Positions 18,025-26,901 of a stretch of 64,000 nt of DNA are shown piece by piece. The stretch lies in NCBI GenBank assembly GCA_003162415.1, contig PMOL01000011.1, forward strand, positions 509,535 through 573,534. Direction: 5' to 3'. The DNA is from Candidatus Dormiibacterota bacterium. Lineage in GTDB: Bacteria > Chloroflexota > Dormibacteria > Aeolococcales > Aeolococcaceae. Made by a program: the position numbers and the translations under genes. The notes below the pieces were generated by a model. It saw only the letters and a program-made list of their open reading frames with translations. It was not told the origin of the DNA and searched no databases. Numbering within the stretch: position 1 is the stretch's first letter; each line of letters opens with the position of its first letter.

Positions 18025-19139
18025 CACATCGCCTTGGTTGGCTTGCGGTGTCTTTGATCCGCTCTCAAAGCCGTACGAGTGTAGCCCAGTTCGGTCGTCG
18101 CCAACGCCGGAAGGGGTTCCGGCGAGCCGCCCCCGGTGTCGATCCGCAGCGCAGCCTCGGCCACACCAACCCAGAACCCTGATCCCCATGCAACGTGCAG
18201 GACCGGGAAGATTCCGGGGATGCGCATCCGGACCGATGGGGTCTCGCCCTTCCCTGCGTGGATCCCCGCCACCACGCACCCGGCGGCATACACGGCCGCC
18301 CCGGCCGCAACGGCGGGCCGCCCTCGCCTCGTCAATCCAAGCAACGCCGCCACCGGGATTGCCGCCACGAGGGCGGGTGCGGCAAGGTGGTACGGACGGA
18401 TGACTCCGAGGCTCGCACGGGCAACCCGAACCTTCGAGCGTCCGTAGCGGAAGTACTGGCGGGCCAGGGCGGGGATCGACTCCCGCACCCAGTACCTGGT
18501 GGGGATATCCGGGCTGAAGAGCACGCGTCCCCCGGTTTCGCGGATCCGATGGTTCAGCTCATAGTCCTCGTGTGGCGGATAGGCTTCGTCGTAGAGGCCT
18601 ACACGCTCAAATGCACTACGCCGGAACGTCCCGGGAAAGACCGTGGGCAACTCCTCCACCCGCGTCGAATATCGATATCGCGCCCCGCCGACCCCGAATG
18701 GGGATCGCATCGCACGCGCAATCGCACGGCCGGTGATGCCTGCCCCCTCGCCATCGGCACGGCCCCCGACATTGTCGGCGCCGGTTTCGAGCAGCAGCTC
18801 GATCGACCGTCGCAGATGATGTGGGGACCATTCCGCGTGCCCGTCCTGGCGCGCGATGAACTCACCGCTGCTCGCGAGAATGCCGAGGTTGAGACCGTGC
18901 GCCTGCGTCCTCCCAGGATTGTCGATCAAGCGCACATTCGGGTGAAGGACGGACGTCGATTCGACGATGGCTCGAGTGCGATCGGTCGATCCTCCGTCGG
19001 CCACGATGACCTCGTAGCGATCCTCCGGGTAGTCCTGACCGAGCACGGAGGCGAGGCATGCCTCGATATATCGCTCCTCGTTGAACACGGGGATGACGAC
19101 ACTGACAAACGGCAGCGCATTGGAGTCGGAATGGCCCAT
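18024..19139 (-). CDS. GT2 glycosyltransferase (ExoA/succinoglycan-type)
   Basis: 371 aa. FVSVVIPVFNEERYIEACL near residue 12, VIVADGGSTDRTR near 45, and IARQDGHAEWSP (DxH/D metal motif) near 95 place it in GT2. FPGTFRRSAFERVGLYDEAYPPHEDYELNHRIRE (residues about 167-200) is the acceptor-side motif of ExoA-like enzymes. The C-terminal 130 residues contain three or four hydrophobic helices, so it is membrane bound. It is the first gene of a four-gene minus-strand operon (GT2, two transketolase subunits, methyltransferase). Only 23 bases separate it from the divergent epimerase gene. Confidence 0.86.
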   Translation of the reverse strand: MGHSDSNALPFVSVVIPVFNEERYIEACLASVLGQDYPEDRYEVIVADGGSTDRTRAIVESTSVLHPNVRLIDNPGRTQAHGLNLGILASSGEFIARQDGHAEWSPHHLRRSIELLLETGADNVGGRADGEGAGITGRAIARAMRSPFGVGGARYRYSTRVEELPTVFPGTFRRSAFERVGLYDEAYPPHEDYELNHRIRETGGRVLFSPDIPTRYWVRESIPALARQYFRYGRSKVRVARASLGVIRPYHLAAPALVAAIPVAALLGLTRRGRPAVAAGAAVYAAGCVVAGIHAGKGETPSVRMRIPGIFPVLHVAWGSGFWVGVAEAALRIDTGGGSPEPLPALATTELGYTRTALRADQRHRKPTKAM

Positions 19140-19162
19140 CGGGGCTGCTATGGTGCCATCAC

Positions 19163-20137
19163 GTGAGGACGTTGGTGACGGGCGGCGCCGGTTTCATCGG
19201 CAGTCACCTTGTCGATCGCCTGGTCGGGCATGGCGACGCGGTCGTCGTTCTCGACGATTTCTCCACCGGGCGCCGCGGCAACATCCGGCGCCACGCAGAC
19301 AGCGCCACGGTACGCATCGTCGAAGGCACCATCCTCGACGATGCGCTGGTCGAAACCCTTGTGGGCGACTGTGATCGAGTGTTCCATCTCGCTGCGGCGG
19401 TCGGGGTCGCACACATCATCGCGGACCCGCTCGGATCGATTCAGGTCAACAGTCGTGGCACCGAGAACATTCTTGCCGCATGCGCGCGTCACGGCCGCAA
19501 GCTGCTGATCAGCAGCTCGAGCGAGGTCTATGGACGCGGCGGCCGGGTTCCGATGCACGAAGACGATGATCGCATCCTCGGGTCGACGGTCATCCAGCGC
19601 TGGTCGTATGCCACTGCGAAGGCGCTCGATGAGCATCTCCTGCTCGCGTACGCGGCACACGGGTTGCGGGGAGTGATCGTTCGCTATTTCAACATCTACG
19701 GACCGCGCATGGATCCCGACGGCTACGGCAGCGTGATGGCCACCTTTGTCCGTCAGGCGCTCGCCGGCGAACCCGTGACCGTGTATGGCGACGGCCTCCA
19801 GTCGCGCTGCTTCACCTACATCGACGACTGCATCGACGGCACCGTGCTTGCGATGGAGACGCAACCCGCCGAGGGGCAGGTATTCAACATCGGCGATGCG
19901 ACGACCGAGATGACCATCGCGGACCTCGCGCGCAAGGTCATCGAGGCGAGCAGCAGCAGCTCCACGATCGTTCACGAGAGCTACGAGCAGCACTTCGGTG
20001 CCGGCTTCGAGGACACTCGCCGGCGTGTGCCGTCGGCGGCTCGCGCCGCCGAACGGCTCGGCTGGACCGCGCATGTCGGCCTCGATGAGGGACTGCGGCG
20101 AACGCTCGAATCCTGGGAGCGGACCGGCGCCGTCTGA
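19163..20137 (+). CDS. UDP-sugar epimerase/decarboxylase (extended SDR)
   Basis: 324 aa from GTG 19163. Starts RTLVTGGAGFIGSHLVDRL, binds NAD, has FSTGRRGNI, LISSSSEVYG, and an intact SYATAKALDE (YxxxK), then RYFNIYGPR and VYGDGLQSRCFTYIDDCIDG, the signature shared by UDP-glucuronate decarboxylase and UDP-GlcNAcA/UDP-glucose 4-epimerase. A run of serines (ASSSSSTI) sits near residue 260. With the UDP-sugar 6-dehydrogenase next to it (convergent, 2-base gap), a UDP-uronic acid is the likely substrate. Only 23 bases separate it from the divergent GT2 gene. Confidence 0.86.
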   Translation: MRTLVTGGAGFIGSHLVDRLVGHGDAVVVLDDFSTGRRGNIRRHADSATVRIVEGTILDDALVETLVGDCDRVFHLAAAVGVAHIIADPLGSIQVNSRGTENILAACARHGRKLLISSSSEVYGRGGRVPMHEDDDRILGSTVIQRWSYATAKALDEHLLLAYAAHGLRGVIVRYFNIYGPRMDPDGYGSVMATFVRQALAGEPVTVYGDGLQSRCFTYIDDCIDGTVLAMETQPAEGQVFNIGDATTEMTIADLARKVIEASSSSSTIVHESYEQHFGAGFEDTRRRVPSAARAAERLGWTAHVGLDEGLRRTLESWERTGAV

Positions 20138-20139
20138 CG

Positions 20140-21471
20140 CTACAGCGTGTGCCAGCCCGCGCGACCCTGACCGCGGACGCCGCGCGTGTCGAGCACGAGC
20201 GGCGCGCGTTCGCGAATCAGTGCCCAGTCGATCGCGTCGTGCGCCGTGGTGATGACCACGAGCTCACTCGCCTCGAGCTCGGCGGCGGTCAGCTCCACCG
20301 CCCGAAGGCTCACGCCACCATGCGTGGAGAGCGACTCAACGTGGGGATCGACGTAGCGGACGAGCGCGCCGCGACTGAGCAAGCGATCGGCGACCTCGAT
20401 CGCCGGCGACTCGCGAGCGTCACCGATGTTGGGTTTGTACGCAACTCCGACCAGCAGAATGCGCGAGCCACGCATGCTGCGCCCGATGTCATTGAGGACA
20501 TCGTCGGCTCGTTGCACTACGTAATCCGGCATCCCCCGGTTCACCTCGTTCCCGAGGTCGATGAACCGGGTGCGGAAGTCGAGGTTGCGCATCTTCCACT
20601 GCAGATACGAGGGATCAACCGGGATGCAGTGGCCCCCAACCCCGGGACCCGGATAGAAGGGCATGAACCCGTAGGGTTTGGTGGCCGCGCTCTCGATGAC
20701 CTCCCAGACATCCACGCCGAGGCGGCGGCACATCTGCGCGACCTCGTTGGCAAAGCCGATGTTGATCATGCGAAAGGTGTTCTCGAGGACCTTGACCATT
20801 TCGGCGGTGGTTGCGTCACGCACCGGGGTCACGACGTCGACGATGGTCAGGAGCGCCCGCTGTGCAACCTCGGTTGAGGCATCGTCGACGCCACCCACGA
20901 CCTTCGGCGTGGTGCGCAGCGTGAACCTCTTGTTTCCAGGATCGATCCGCTCGGGGGCGAAGGCGAGAAAGATGTCCACTCCCATCACCAATCCCGAGCG
21001 TTCGAGGATCGGCCGGAGCACATCCTCGGTGGTCCCCGGGTAACTCGTGCTGGTGAGCACGATCAACTGACCGGGACGCTGGCACGCGATGAGCGCCTCG
21101 CCCACGGCCTCGATGGCGGATGTATCGGGTTCGCGCGTATCGCCGAGCGGGGTGTGCACGCAGATGTCGACGACATCGAGGTCGCCGGCCGCCGCTAGCG
21201 AGGTGACCGCGGTCAGCCTGTCATCGAGCCGCGCCCGTGCGACGTCGCTCGAGGGCACATCCTCGATGTAGCTCTCTCCCGCCATGATCGCCGCGCATCG
21301 CTCAGCGTTGGTGTCGATCCCCACCACGGTGAAGCCGGCGTCAGCGTACGCGACCGCAGTTGGGAGACCCACGTATCCGAGACCGACGATCCCGATCCGA
21401 GCGCTACGATCCCCGATCCGCTCGACGAGTCGCCGCCCCTCGCCGGTCAGTTCCACAACGGGCGCAATCAT
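20140..21471 (-). CDS. UDP-N-acetyl-hexosamine / UDP-sugar 6-dehydrogenase (WecC/WbpA type)
   Basis: 443 aa, normal length. Oxidises C6 of a UDP-sugar to the uronate using two NAD+. N-terminal Rossmann domain IGIVGLGYVGLPTAVAYADAGF (residues about 26-47), VVDICVHTPLGDTREPDTS, then FAPERIDPGN and TPKVVGG, the PERxxPG signature of the UDP-GlcNAc/ManNAc subgroup. Catalytic Cys282 lies in GGHCIPVDP, and the C-terminal domain has VAYKPNIGDARESPA. The PERIDPGN and GVAYKPNIGDxRESP motifs favour UDP-GlcNAc/ManNAc over UDP-Glc. Follows the WbaP-like gene on the same strand with a 42-base gap. Confidence 0.92.
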   Translation of the reverse strand: MIAPVVELTGEGRRLVERIGDRSARIGIVGLGYVGLPTAVAYADAGFTVVGIDTNAERCAAIMAGESYIEDVPSSDVARARLDDRLTAVTSLAAAGDLDVVDICVHTPLGDTREPDTSAIEAVGEALIACQRPGQLIVLTSTSYPGTTEDVLRPILERSGLVMGVDIFLAFAPERIDPGNKRFTLRTTPKVVGGVDDASTEVAQRALLTIVDVVTPVRDATTAEMVKVLENTFRMINIGFANEVAQMCRRLGVDVWEVIESAATKPYGFMPFYPGPGVGGHCIPVDPSYLQWKMRNLDFRTRFIDLGNEVNRGMPDYVVQRADDVLNDIGRSMRGSRILLVGVAYKPNIGDARESPAIEVADRLLSRGALVRYVDPHVESLSTHGGVSLRAVELTAAELEASELVVITTAHDAIDWALIRERAPLVLDTRGVRGQGRAGWHTL

Positions 21472-21513
21472 ACGGACAGCGGGGCAAGCGAGCGCCCGCG
21501 TGGCGTCGCTACC

Positions 21514-23076
21514 TCAGTACGCTCCGTTGGAGTGCGCGATCGCGCGAAGGGTGCTCCACAGCAATGAGATGTCCAGCCAGATCGACCAGTTCTCGACGTA
21601 GTAGAGATCGAGATGCACGCGCTGCTCCCAGGGGAGTTCGGAGCGCCCGCGGACCTGCCAGAGCCCGGTCATCCCCGGCGTCACCAGCAGCCGGGCGTGC
21701 GCGCCGTGGCCGAAGCTGTCGACCTCGTCCTGGACGAGTGGCCGCGGGCCGACCAGCGACATGGTCCCGATCAGCACGTTGAACAACTGCGGCAGTTCGT
21801 CCAGTGAATACCTCCGCAGGAACCGACCGACCGAGGTGACCCGATCATCCGACGGCGTCTTCACGAGCATCTGCCGTTCGCCGGTGGTGCTCTCAACCGG
21901 TTGCAGAAGCGCACCCACGCCGACGCGCATGCTGCGGAACTTCCAGATGTTGAACGCGCGGCCCTCCTTGCCGATTCGGCGCTGCCGGAAGAACACCGGC
22001 CCGCGGTCGTTGAGCTTGATGGCCACCGCGATCGCTGCCAGCACCGGGCTCAGGACAAGGATCAGGAAGAGCGACGCGACGCGATCGAAGACGGATTTCA
22101 CGACCCGAGCGGGTCCGCTCAGCTCCGGCTCGCAGATCTCCAGCAGGGGCAGGCCATCGACAGGGTGCATGACGATGCGGGGGCCGGCAATGTCCGCGAG
22201 ATCCGGGACCACCAGCAACCGGATACCCGACCCCTGGAGCGCCCACGACATTCGCCGCAACTCGCCGCCCGTCGAGTGGGTCGTTCCGACAAAGGCGATC
22301 GTGTCGGCGTCGAGACGCCGCACCTCGTTGACGATCTCGTCGACATCGATGGGCTCGTCTTCAGCAAGCGCATCGGTGGCGACGACTCCCACCACCGAGA
22401 AGCCGGTGTGCGTATTTCGATCGATGTAATTGCGAAGCTGCTCCGCTCCCTTGCCGGGTCCGACTTCAACGATGCGGTGGATCGCGACGCCATCTCCGAA
22501 TCGACTGCGCAATGCCTTGCGGGCAGCCCAGCGGCCCAGCAATGTCAGCAGCGCGGCCGTCGGAATCGTGATCAGCACCAGGCCACGCGAGAAGTCGGCT
22601 CGAAGCACGTATGACGTGAAGCCGATGAGCGCGAGGATCCAGATCGACGCATTGCAGACGCGCCGGTATTGCTCCGGCCCGGCCGCCAGGTAGCGACGCG
22701 CGTACGAGCCGCTCAGCAGCATCGCCACGACCCAGAGGGCCGGGAAGGTCGCTGCAATCGCGGCGTATGGCAGCCGGTCGTTCAACCTCTCGGGCGAGGT
22801 GCCGAAGATGGCGAGCGTCGCAATCGCAACCGCCAGGGTTGCGATCACCGCATCGAGGACGACCAGGAGGGCAATCCATCGCCGGACGGAGACGCGCTGC
22901 GAACGGGATTCGATGCGCGGATAGACGCTCGTCGGCCAGAACGCAGACGGCGCAACGCCGGGCTGCCCCACCAGCTGAACGTGCTTGAGACGATCCACCT
23001 GGGCTTCTGGCGCACCGTCAAGCTCGACCGTGACGCGATCCCCCCGCCCAGTGCCACTCGCTCGCCGGCTTGCCAT
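21514..23076 (-). CDS. Polyprenyl-phosphate hexose-1-phosphate transferase (WbaP-like initiating enzyme)
   Basis: 520 aa from ATG 23076, chosen because GGAGGG lies 6 bases upstream; the frame is open to 23121. It starts glycan assembly by moving sugar-1-phosphate from a nucleotide sugar to undecaprenyl phosphate. Layout: four N-terminal membrane helices (residues about 65-185), a CoA-binding-like domain (VGVVATDAL, VAFVGTTHS), then the catalytic C-terminal PGT domain: membrane re-entrant helix FLILVLSPVLAAIAVAIKL, PVFFRQRRIGKEGRAFNIWKF, and DELPQLFNVLIGTMSLVGPRP. The polytopic form is typical of WbaP/CpsE/WcaJ. Its product probably primes the repeat unit made by this locus. Confidence 0.92.
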   Translation of the reverse strand: MASRRASGTGRGDRVTVELDGAPEAQVDRLKHVQLVGQPGVAPSAFWPTSVYPRIESRSQRVSVRRWIALLVVLDAVIATLAVAIATLAIFGTSPERLNDRLPYAAIAATFPALWVVAMLLSGSYARRYLAAGPEQYRRVCNASIWILALIGFTSYVLRADFSRGLVLITIPTAALLTLLGRWAARKALRSRFGDGVAIHRIVEVGPGKGAEQLRNYIDRNTHTGFSVVGVVATDALAEDEPIDVDEIVNEVRRLDADTIAFVGTTHSTGGELRRMSWALQGSGIRLLVVPDLADIAGPRIVMHPVDGLPLLEICEPELSGPARVVKSVFDRVASLFLILVLSPVLAAIAVAIKLNDRGPVFFRQRRIGKEGRAFNIWKFRSMRVGVGALLQPVESTTGERQMLVKTPSDDRVTSVGRFLRRYSLDELPQLFNVLIGTMSLVGPRPLVQDEVDSFGHGAHARLLVTPGMTGLWQVRGRSELPWEQRVHLDLYYVENWSIWLDISLLWSTLRAIAHSNGAY

Positions 23077-23202
23077 GGAACCCTCCGGGGACGCTTCAAG
23101 ACCTCTGGAACGGGAGCCCAATCGATCTGATTATGAGGGCTCTAGCCTAACGCCCCCAGACTTGGAGCCTCCCCAGGGGCTCCTCGCAGCCGAGGACGAT
23201 GG

Positions 23203-23219
23203 CGCGCGCAGAGCGCGCG
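23203..23219. other. Strong GC hairpin in divergent leader
   Basis: CGCGCGC-AGA-GCGCGCG gives 7 perfect base pairs around a 3-base loop. It lies between the WbaP-like gene (minus) and the large membrane-protein gene (plus). There is no T-run, so it is not an evident terminator. A second weaker hairpin, GGAGCC-N8-GGCTCC, is at 23164-23183. Either may sit in the 5' leader of one of the two genes. Confidence 0.4.
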
Positions 23220-23323
23220 ACGTCAACGATCTAGCAATTGATCTCAGGATAGCACGCGCTTCCTGGCGGCACGGCGCACTGCTGAGCGCGTCTCGCCTGA
23301 CCGGCCGCTAAGCTCCATCCGGC

Positions 23324-25480
23324 GTGTCACTACAAGACTTCGCGCAATCGCTCCCCGGGGTGGTGATTGCGGCTCTGCTCCCTGGCTTTGCCCTTGCGAC
23401 CCTGCTCGCTCCGGAGTGGCGATGGTGGACGAGACTTGCGATGTCCCCCGGGATGTCCGCAGGGTTCATCGGCGTCGCGGGGATGGCGATGCACGATGCG
23501 CACATCCCCTTCGAGCCGGTCACCGTGCTGCCGCTGCTCGTGGTACTTGGGGCTGCCGCGGTGCTCCGCTGGCGCCGCGCTTCCCCCGCGGGCATCGTCG
23601 CCGCTCCCTGGTGGGTACCGATTCCCGCGCTCATCGCCGGTCTCATCGGGGCATCGGTTTTCTTCTGGGCCCTCCATGGACAGGTACTCCCTCCAGACTG
23701 GGATACGGCGACGCACGGAGGGCTCGCCAACACGATTGCGCGAACGCACGATGTGCTGCCGCTGATCCGGATCCCGATCGAAGGGACCGAATTCGTGCGC
23801 GCGCGCCCTGGGTTCGAGGCGACGGCCGCCGTGGTGTCGTGGCTCGGCGCTCCATCGCCCGCGATGGCGATGGGACCGGTGATCACCGTGACGCTGGTGC
23901 TGATCCCCCTGTCACTCAGTCTGCTCGCGCTCGAGGCGACCGGATCTGTTGCACTTGCAGCGCTGGTGCCGCTCTTCGCGCTCGGGCTTGCGTTTCCATC
24001 GTTTCAGGCCATCGTCGGCCGCTTTCCCGAGATCATCGATTCGACGCTCATCGTCCCCTTCATCGTTGCCGCGCTACGGGTTTTTCGGGGTGTCTTCACG
24101 CGTGACACTGCGCTTCTGTTGTTTGCAATCACCGCATCCATCTGGGTGATCCACGGCCTCGAGGTGTTCACCGGCGGGGTGGTCGCGTGTGGCCTGCTCG
24201 CGATCACAGTGGTGCAGGTCGTACGCGCCAATCCTCGAGTCGCGCTCATTCGTGTGGGCATCGCGGCCGGGGCCGTGCTGGCCGGCGCCATCATCGTGAC
24301 GCTGCTGACGCGGTCACCCCACGTTCCTCCGGCCACCGCGACCCAGCCTTCGTCGGCATTGATCCCGGTGACGAGCGCACCGATACATCTGCACGTGATC
24401 CTCGCATCGATTGCGCAGACCGATCTCATCAGCCCGGTCTTCTTCGCGCTGTACCTGATCGGCGTCGTGGCGCTGATCGTCCGGCGTCGAATGCTCTGGC
24501 TGCTCGTGGCGCAGGTGCTGCTGATCGCGTTCATGGTGGACGCCTTCTACTGGCACAAGCTGGCAAAACTCTGGCGGCTCATCTTTCCGTGGGCCGAGCA
24601 GGATCGCATCCTCGGCTATCAATACTGGTTGATCCCGCTTGTCCTTGGCGCCGGGTTCCTCGCGATCATCAGCGTGATGCGCTCCCTGTCGCGGACGCGA
24701 CAGTTGCAGATCGGTGCGACCGTGGCGGGCGTTCTCGCCGCCGGAGTCGCCGTCCTCGTGCGCCATTCGCTCGGGCGTTTGTGGACCTATCTCATCGGCC
24801 AGTACGCGGTCTACACCTTTCCGCTGGGCCTCTACGATCCCTTGACGGCATTGCGCCCATGGATCCCGGCGATGGCAATCACCGCAGCGGCGGTGGTGGT
24901 CGCCTGGGTTCTCTACGTATACGGCGCGGAAGTTCCCGCTTTTGTCGCCACTCGAGTGCGCGTCGGCGCGCATCGATTCGCTGCCGCGCCGCTGGCCCTG
25001 GGCGTTATCGCCATCGTGTGCCTGGTGGTCGGCGCGTCATACGAGCTCGGCGTCTACCAGCACGCGGTGGCCACCCGTTCGCTGGTCACTCCCGCGGATC
25101 TCACGGTGTTGAACACGCTGACGGACGACTACCCGAGCACCACTGTGGTCATGACCAACAGCGGCAACGATGCCGGTATGTGGATGGCCGGGCTCACGGA
25201 TCTGACACCGATGGTGCCCAACGGCTTCGAGTCCGGGGCCCTGACCCTGCCTCTGGACATCGCCGTCAGCAAGGCCTGCGCCGACCCTGCTGATGCCGCG
25301 GCGGCGATTCAACATGAGGCCGACCTGACGGGCGCCCGCATCCTGTTCATGGGCGCACACACCATCCCTTCACCGATGAATCCGTGGAGTGTCACGTGCG
25401 TCGCCAAACTGCCGAATCTGCGCTTGATCACGTCAGCGCCATGGCAGGGTTCGATGGCGGCCGCGTTCGCGATCACATGA
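23324..25480 (+). CDS. Large multi-spanning membrane protein, GT-C-like layout
   Basis: 718 aa from GTG 23324. About 14 hydrophobic helices cover residues 10-590; the last 130 residues are soluble, with TVVMTNSGNDAGMWMAG and ARILFMGAHT. An acidic loop after the third or fourth helix reads LPPDWDTATHGGLANTIA, placed as in GT-C enzymes that use polyprenyl-linked donors. It resembles the large membrane proteins of actinobacterial and chloroflexal glycan loci, but I cannot name a subfamily. It opens the far side of the WbaP-like promoter region and closes the polysaccharide locus. Confidence 0.62.
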   Translation: MSLQDFAQSLPGVVIAALLPGFALATLLAPEWRWWTRLAMSPGMSAGFIGVAGMAMHDAHIPFEPVTVLPLLVVLGAAAVLRWRRASPAGIVAAPWWVPIPALIAGLIGASVFFWALHGQVLPPDWDTATHGGLANTIARTHDVLPLIRIPIEGTEFVRARPGFEATAAVVSWLGAPSPAMAMGPVITVTLVLIPLSLSLLALEATGSVALAALVPLFALGLAFPSFQAIVGRFPEIIDSTLIVPFIVAALRVFRGVFTRDTALLLFAITASIWVIHGLEVFTGGVVACGLLAITVVQVVRANPRVALIRVGIAAGAVLAGAIIVTLLTRSPHVPPATATQPSSALIPVTSAPIHLHVILASIAQTDLISPVFFALYLIGVVALIVRRRMLWLLVAQVLLIAFMVDAFYWHKLAKLWRLIFPWAEQDRILGYQYWLIPLVLGAGFLAIISVMRSLSRTRQLQIGATVAGVLAAGVAVLVRHSLGRLWTYLIGQYAVYTFPLGLYDPLTALRPWIPAMAITAAAVVVAWVLYVYGAEVPAFVATRVRVGAHRFAAAPLALGVIAIVCLVVGASYELGVYQHAVATRSLVTPADLTVLNTLTDDYPSTTVVMTNSGNDAGMWMAGLTDLTPMVPNGFESGALTLPLDIAVSKACADPADAAAAIQHEADLTGARILFMGAHTIPSPMNPWSVTCVAKLPNLRLITSAPWQGSMAAAFAIT

Positions 25481-25792
25481 GCGCGCAGTTGGGCTCCGCA
25501 CGCTCGTAGAGCGCATCGGGATCGGAGACGACCACGTGGGATGATCCGGATGTCCCCACCCAGAGGCCGATCCCTCTCAGCACATCCTCAGGTAGGTTCA
25601 CGGTCGTCTGGCTATCCTCTGGCCCACGTCGCTTCAGGAAAGAGAATGAGTGAGCTCCATGTGCTGAGGCCGATCGCAGCCGGGGCTGTGCGGCCTCGCA
25701 CTCGCGTTCCTGCCCCTGACTGGCCCAGGCTGACTGGACCGATACGCCGTCAAACGCCGCCACGCTCGTCCAGACGGTGACCTGAGGCCGCG
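25481..25792. other. Gene-less stretch with a possible small or decayed minus-strand ORF
   Basis: 312 bases between convergent genes. On the minus strand a frame ending at 25473 (8 bases inside the membrane-protein gene) could encode about 39 residues from a GTG, beginning NLPEDVLRGIGLWVG and containing SSHVVVSDPDALYE. The last part reads more like protein than chance, but there is no good ribosome site and the longer open frame is of shadow type. It may be a remnant. No terminator with a T-run was seen. Confidence 0.25.
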
Positions 25793-26800
25793 TCAGCGGT
25801 GCGCCGGCGAGGGAGACGGTGTGGGCGGCAGCAGCGGGGGCAGGCCTTCGAGCTGAAAGCCCCAGTCGAACAGCCGGCTCTCGAGTCGAGCCGGGTAGTT
25901 CGCGCTCAGCAGCACCGCGAGCAGGCGATGCCCGCCGCGGACCGCCATCCCGATGAGGCAGGCGCCTGCGTTGCCGGTCCACCCCGGCTTCATGCCCACC
26001 GCGGCCGGATACGCCTGCAGCAGTGCGTCGAGGTTGTGGAGCGCAAACGCCGGGTGCTCGGCGCTGGCCGGCAAGTTGATGGCCCGGGTGGCGACGATCT
26101 GGTCGAAGAGCGGGAAGTGTTCGTATGTGTATGCTGCGATGACCGCGAGGTCGTATGCGGACGAGTACAGGTGCGGGTCGTCGAGCCCCGCGGTCGCCGA
26201 GAAGTGCGACTCGTGGAGGCCGAGCGCAGCGACCTGAGCGTTCATCGCAGCAACGAAGCGGTCCGCGCCGACGGTGTCAACCGCAATCGCGCTGGCGGCG
26301 TCGTCGCCGCTGGGGAGCAGCATCCCGTCGAGCAACTCCTCGACGGTGAGCGTCTGACCCGCCTTGAGGTGCATGAGCGTGTCGGCACTCGACTGGCCAA
26401 GGGCGTCTGGTGTGATCGTCACCGTCTGGTCTGGGCTGAAGTTCTCGAGCGCGACCAGGGCGGTGAGCACTTTGGTGAGGCTGGCGGGCGCGAGCTCGAG
26501 GTCGGGTTCCTTTGCCCAGAGAATCGCGCCGGTGTCCAGGTCAACGAGGATGCCGGCCCGCGCGCGCATCGCCGGGGCCCCGGTTGGCATCGACAGCGGC
26601 ATTCTGAAGCTGAGGTTGGCGCTCGCCACCTGCATATCCGACGAGGGGGTCGGCGTTGGGGTGGTTACCGGCCGAGGCGCCGCCGCCGAGACGCCCGCGG
26701 GGGTCACCGGGAGGCGCTGTGTCGTTGCCAGCGTTGCAACCGCGACACCGGCGACCAGCACCACCAGACGGAAGCGAGCGGATCGGGGCAGTTTGAACAT
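25793..26800 (-). CDS. dacA: D-alanyl-D-alanine carboxypeptidase (PBP5/DacA family), variant motifs
   Basis: 335 aa. N-terminal hydrophobic signal or anchor (residues 10-28), then a Thr/Pro linker, then the serine D,D-peptidase fold. S107-L-T-K110 is the acylation motif (ASLTKVLTALVAL). The SxN motif reads S164-G-D166 instead of SGN, and the KTG motif reads K271-P-G273 (VGMKPGWTGNAG). KPG variants are known in some phyla; SGD is rarer. It would trim the terminal D-Ala from peptidoglycan stem peptides outside the membrane. No C-terminal amphipathic anchor; it ends in a Pro/Ser tail. The upstream MOSC gene is 101 bases away on the same strand. Confidence 0.87.
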   Translation of the reverse strand: MFKLPRSARFRLVVLVAGVAVATLATTQRLPVTPAGVSAAAPRPVTTPTPTPSSDMQVASANLSFRMPLSMPTGAPAMRARAGILVDLDTGAILWAKEPDLELAPASLTKVLTALVALENFSPDQTVTITPDALGQSSADTLMHLKAGQTLTVEELLDGMLLPSGDDAASAIAVDTVGADRFVAAMNAQVAALGLHESHFSATAGLDDPHLYSSAYDLAVIAAYTYEHFPLFDQIVATRAINLPASAEHPAFALHNLDALLQAYPAAVGMKPGWTGNAGACLIGMAVRGGHRLLAVLLSANYPARLESRLFDWGFQLEGLPPLLPPTPSPSPAHR

Positions 26801-26901
26801 GAAGGGCTGCGCCGAATGGTATCCCGAGTTCGGGGCATCTTTCCGTCCGTTTTGCCACCAACGCCGCGACCGGCAAGCGTGCTCCGGGAAGGAGAGGGAG
26901 C

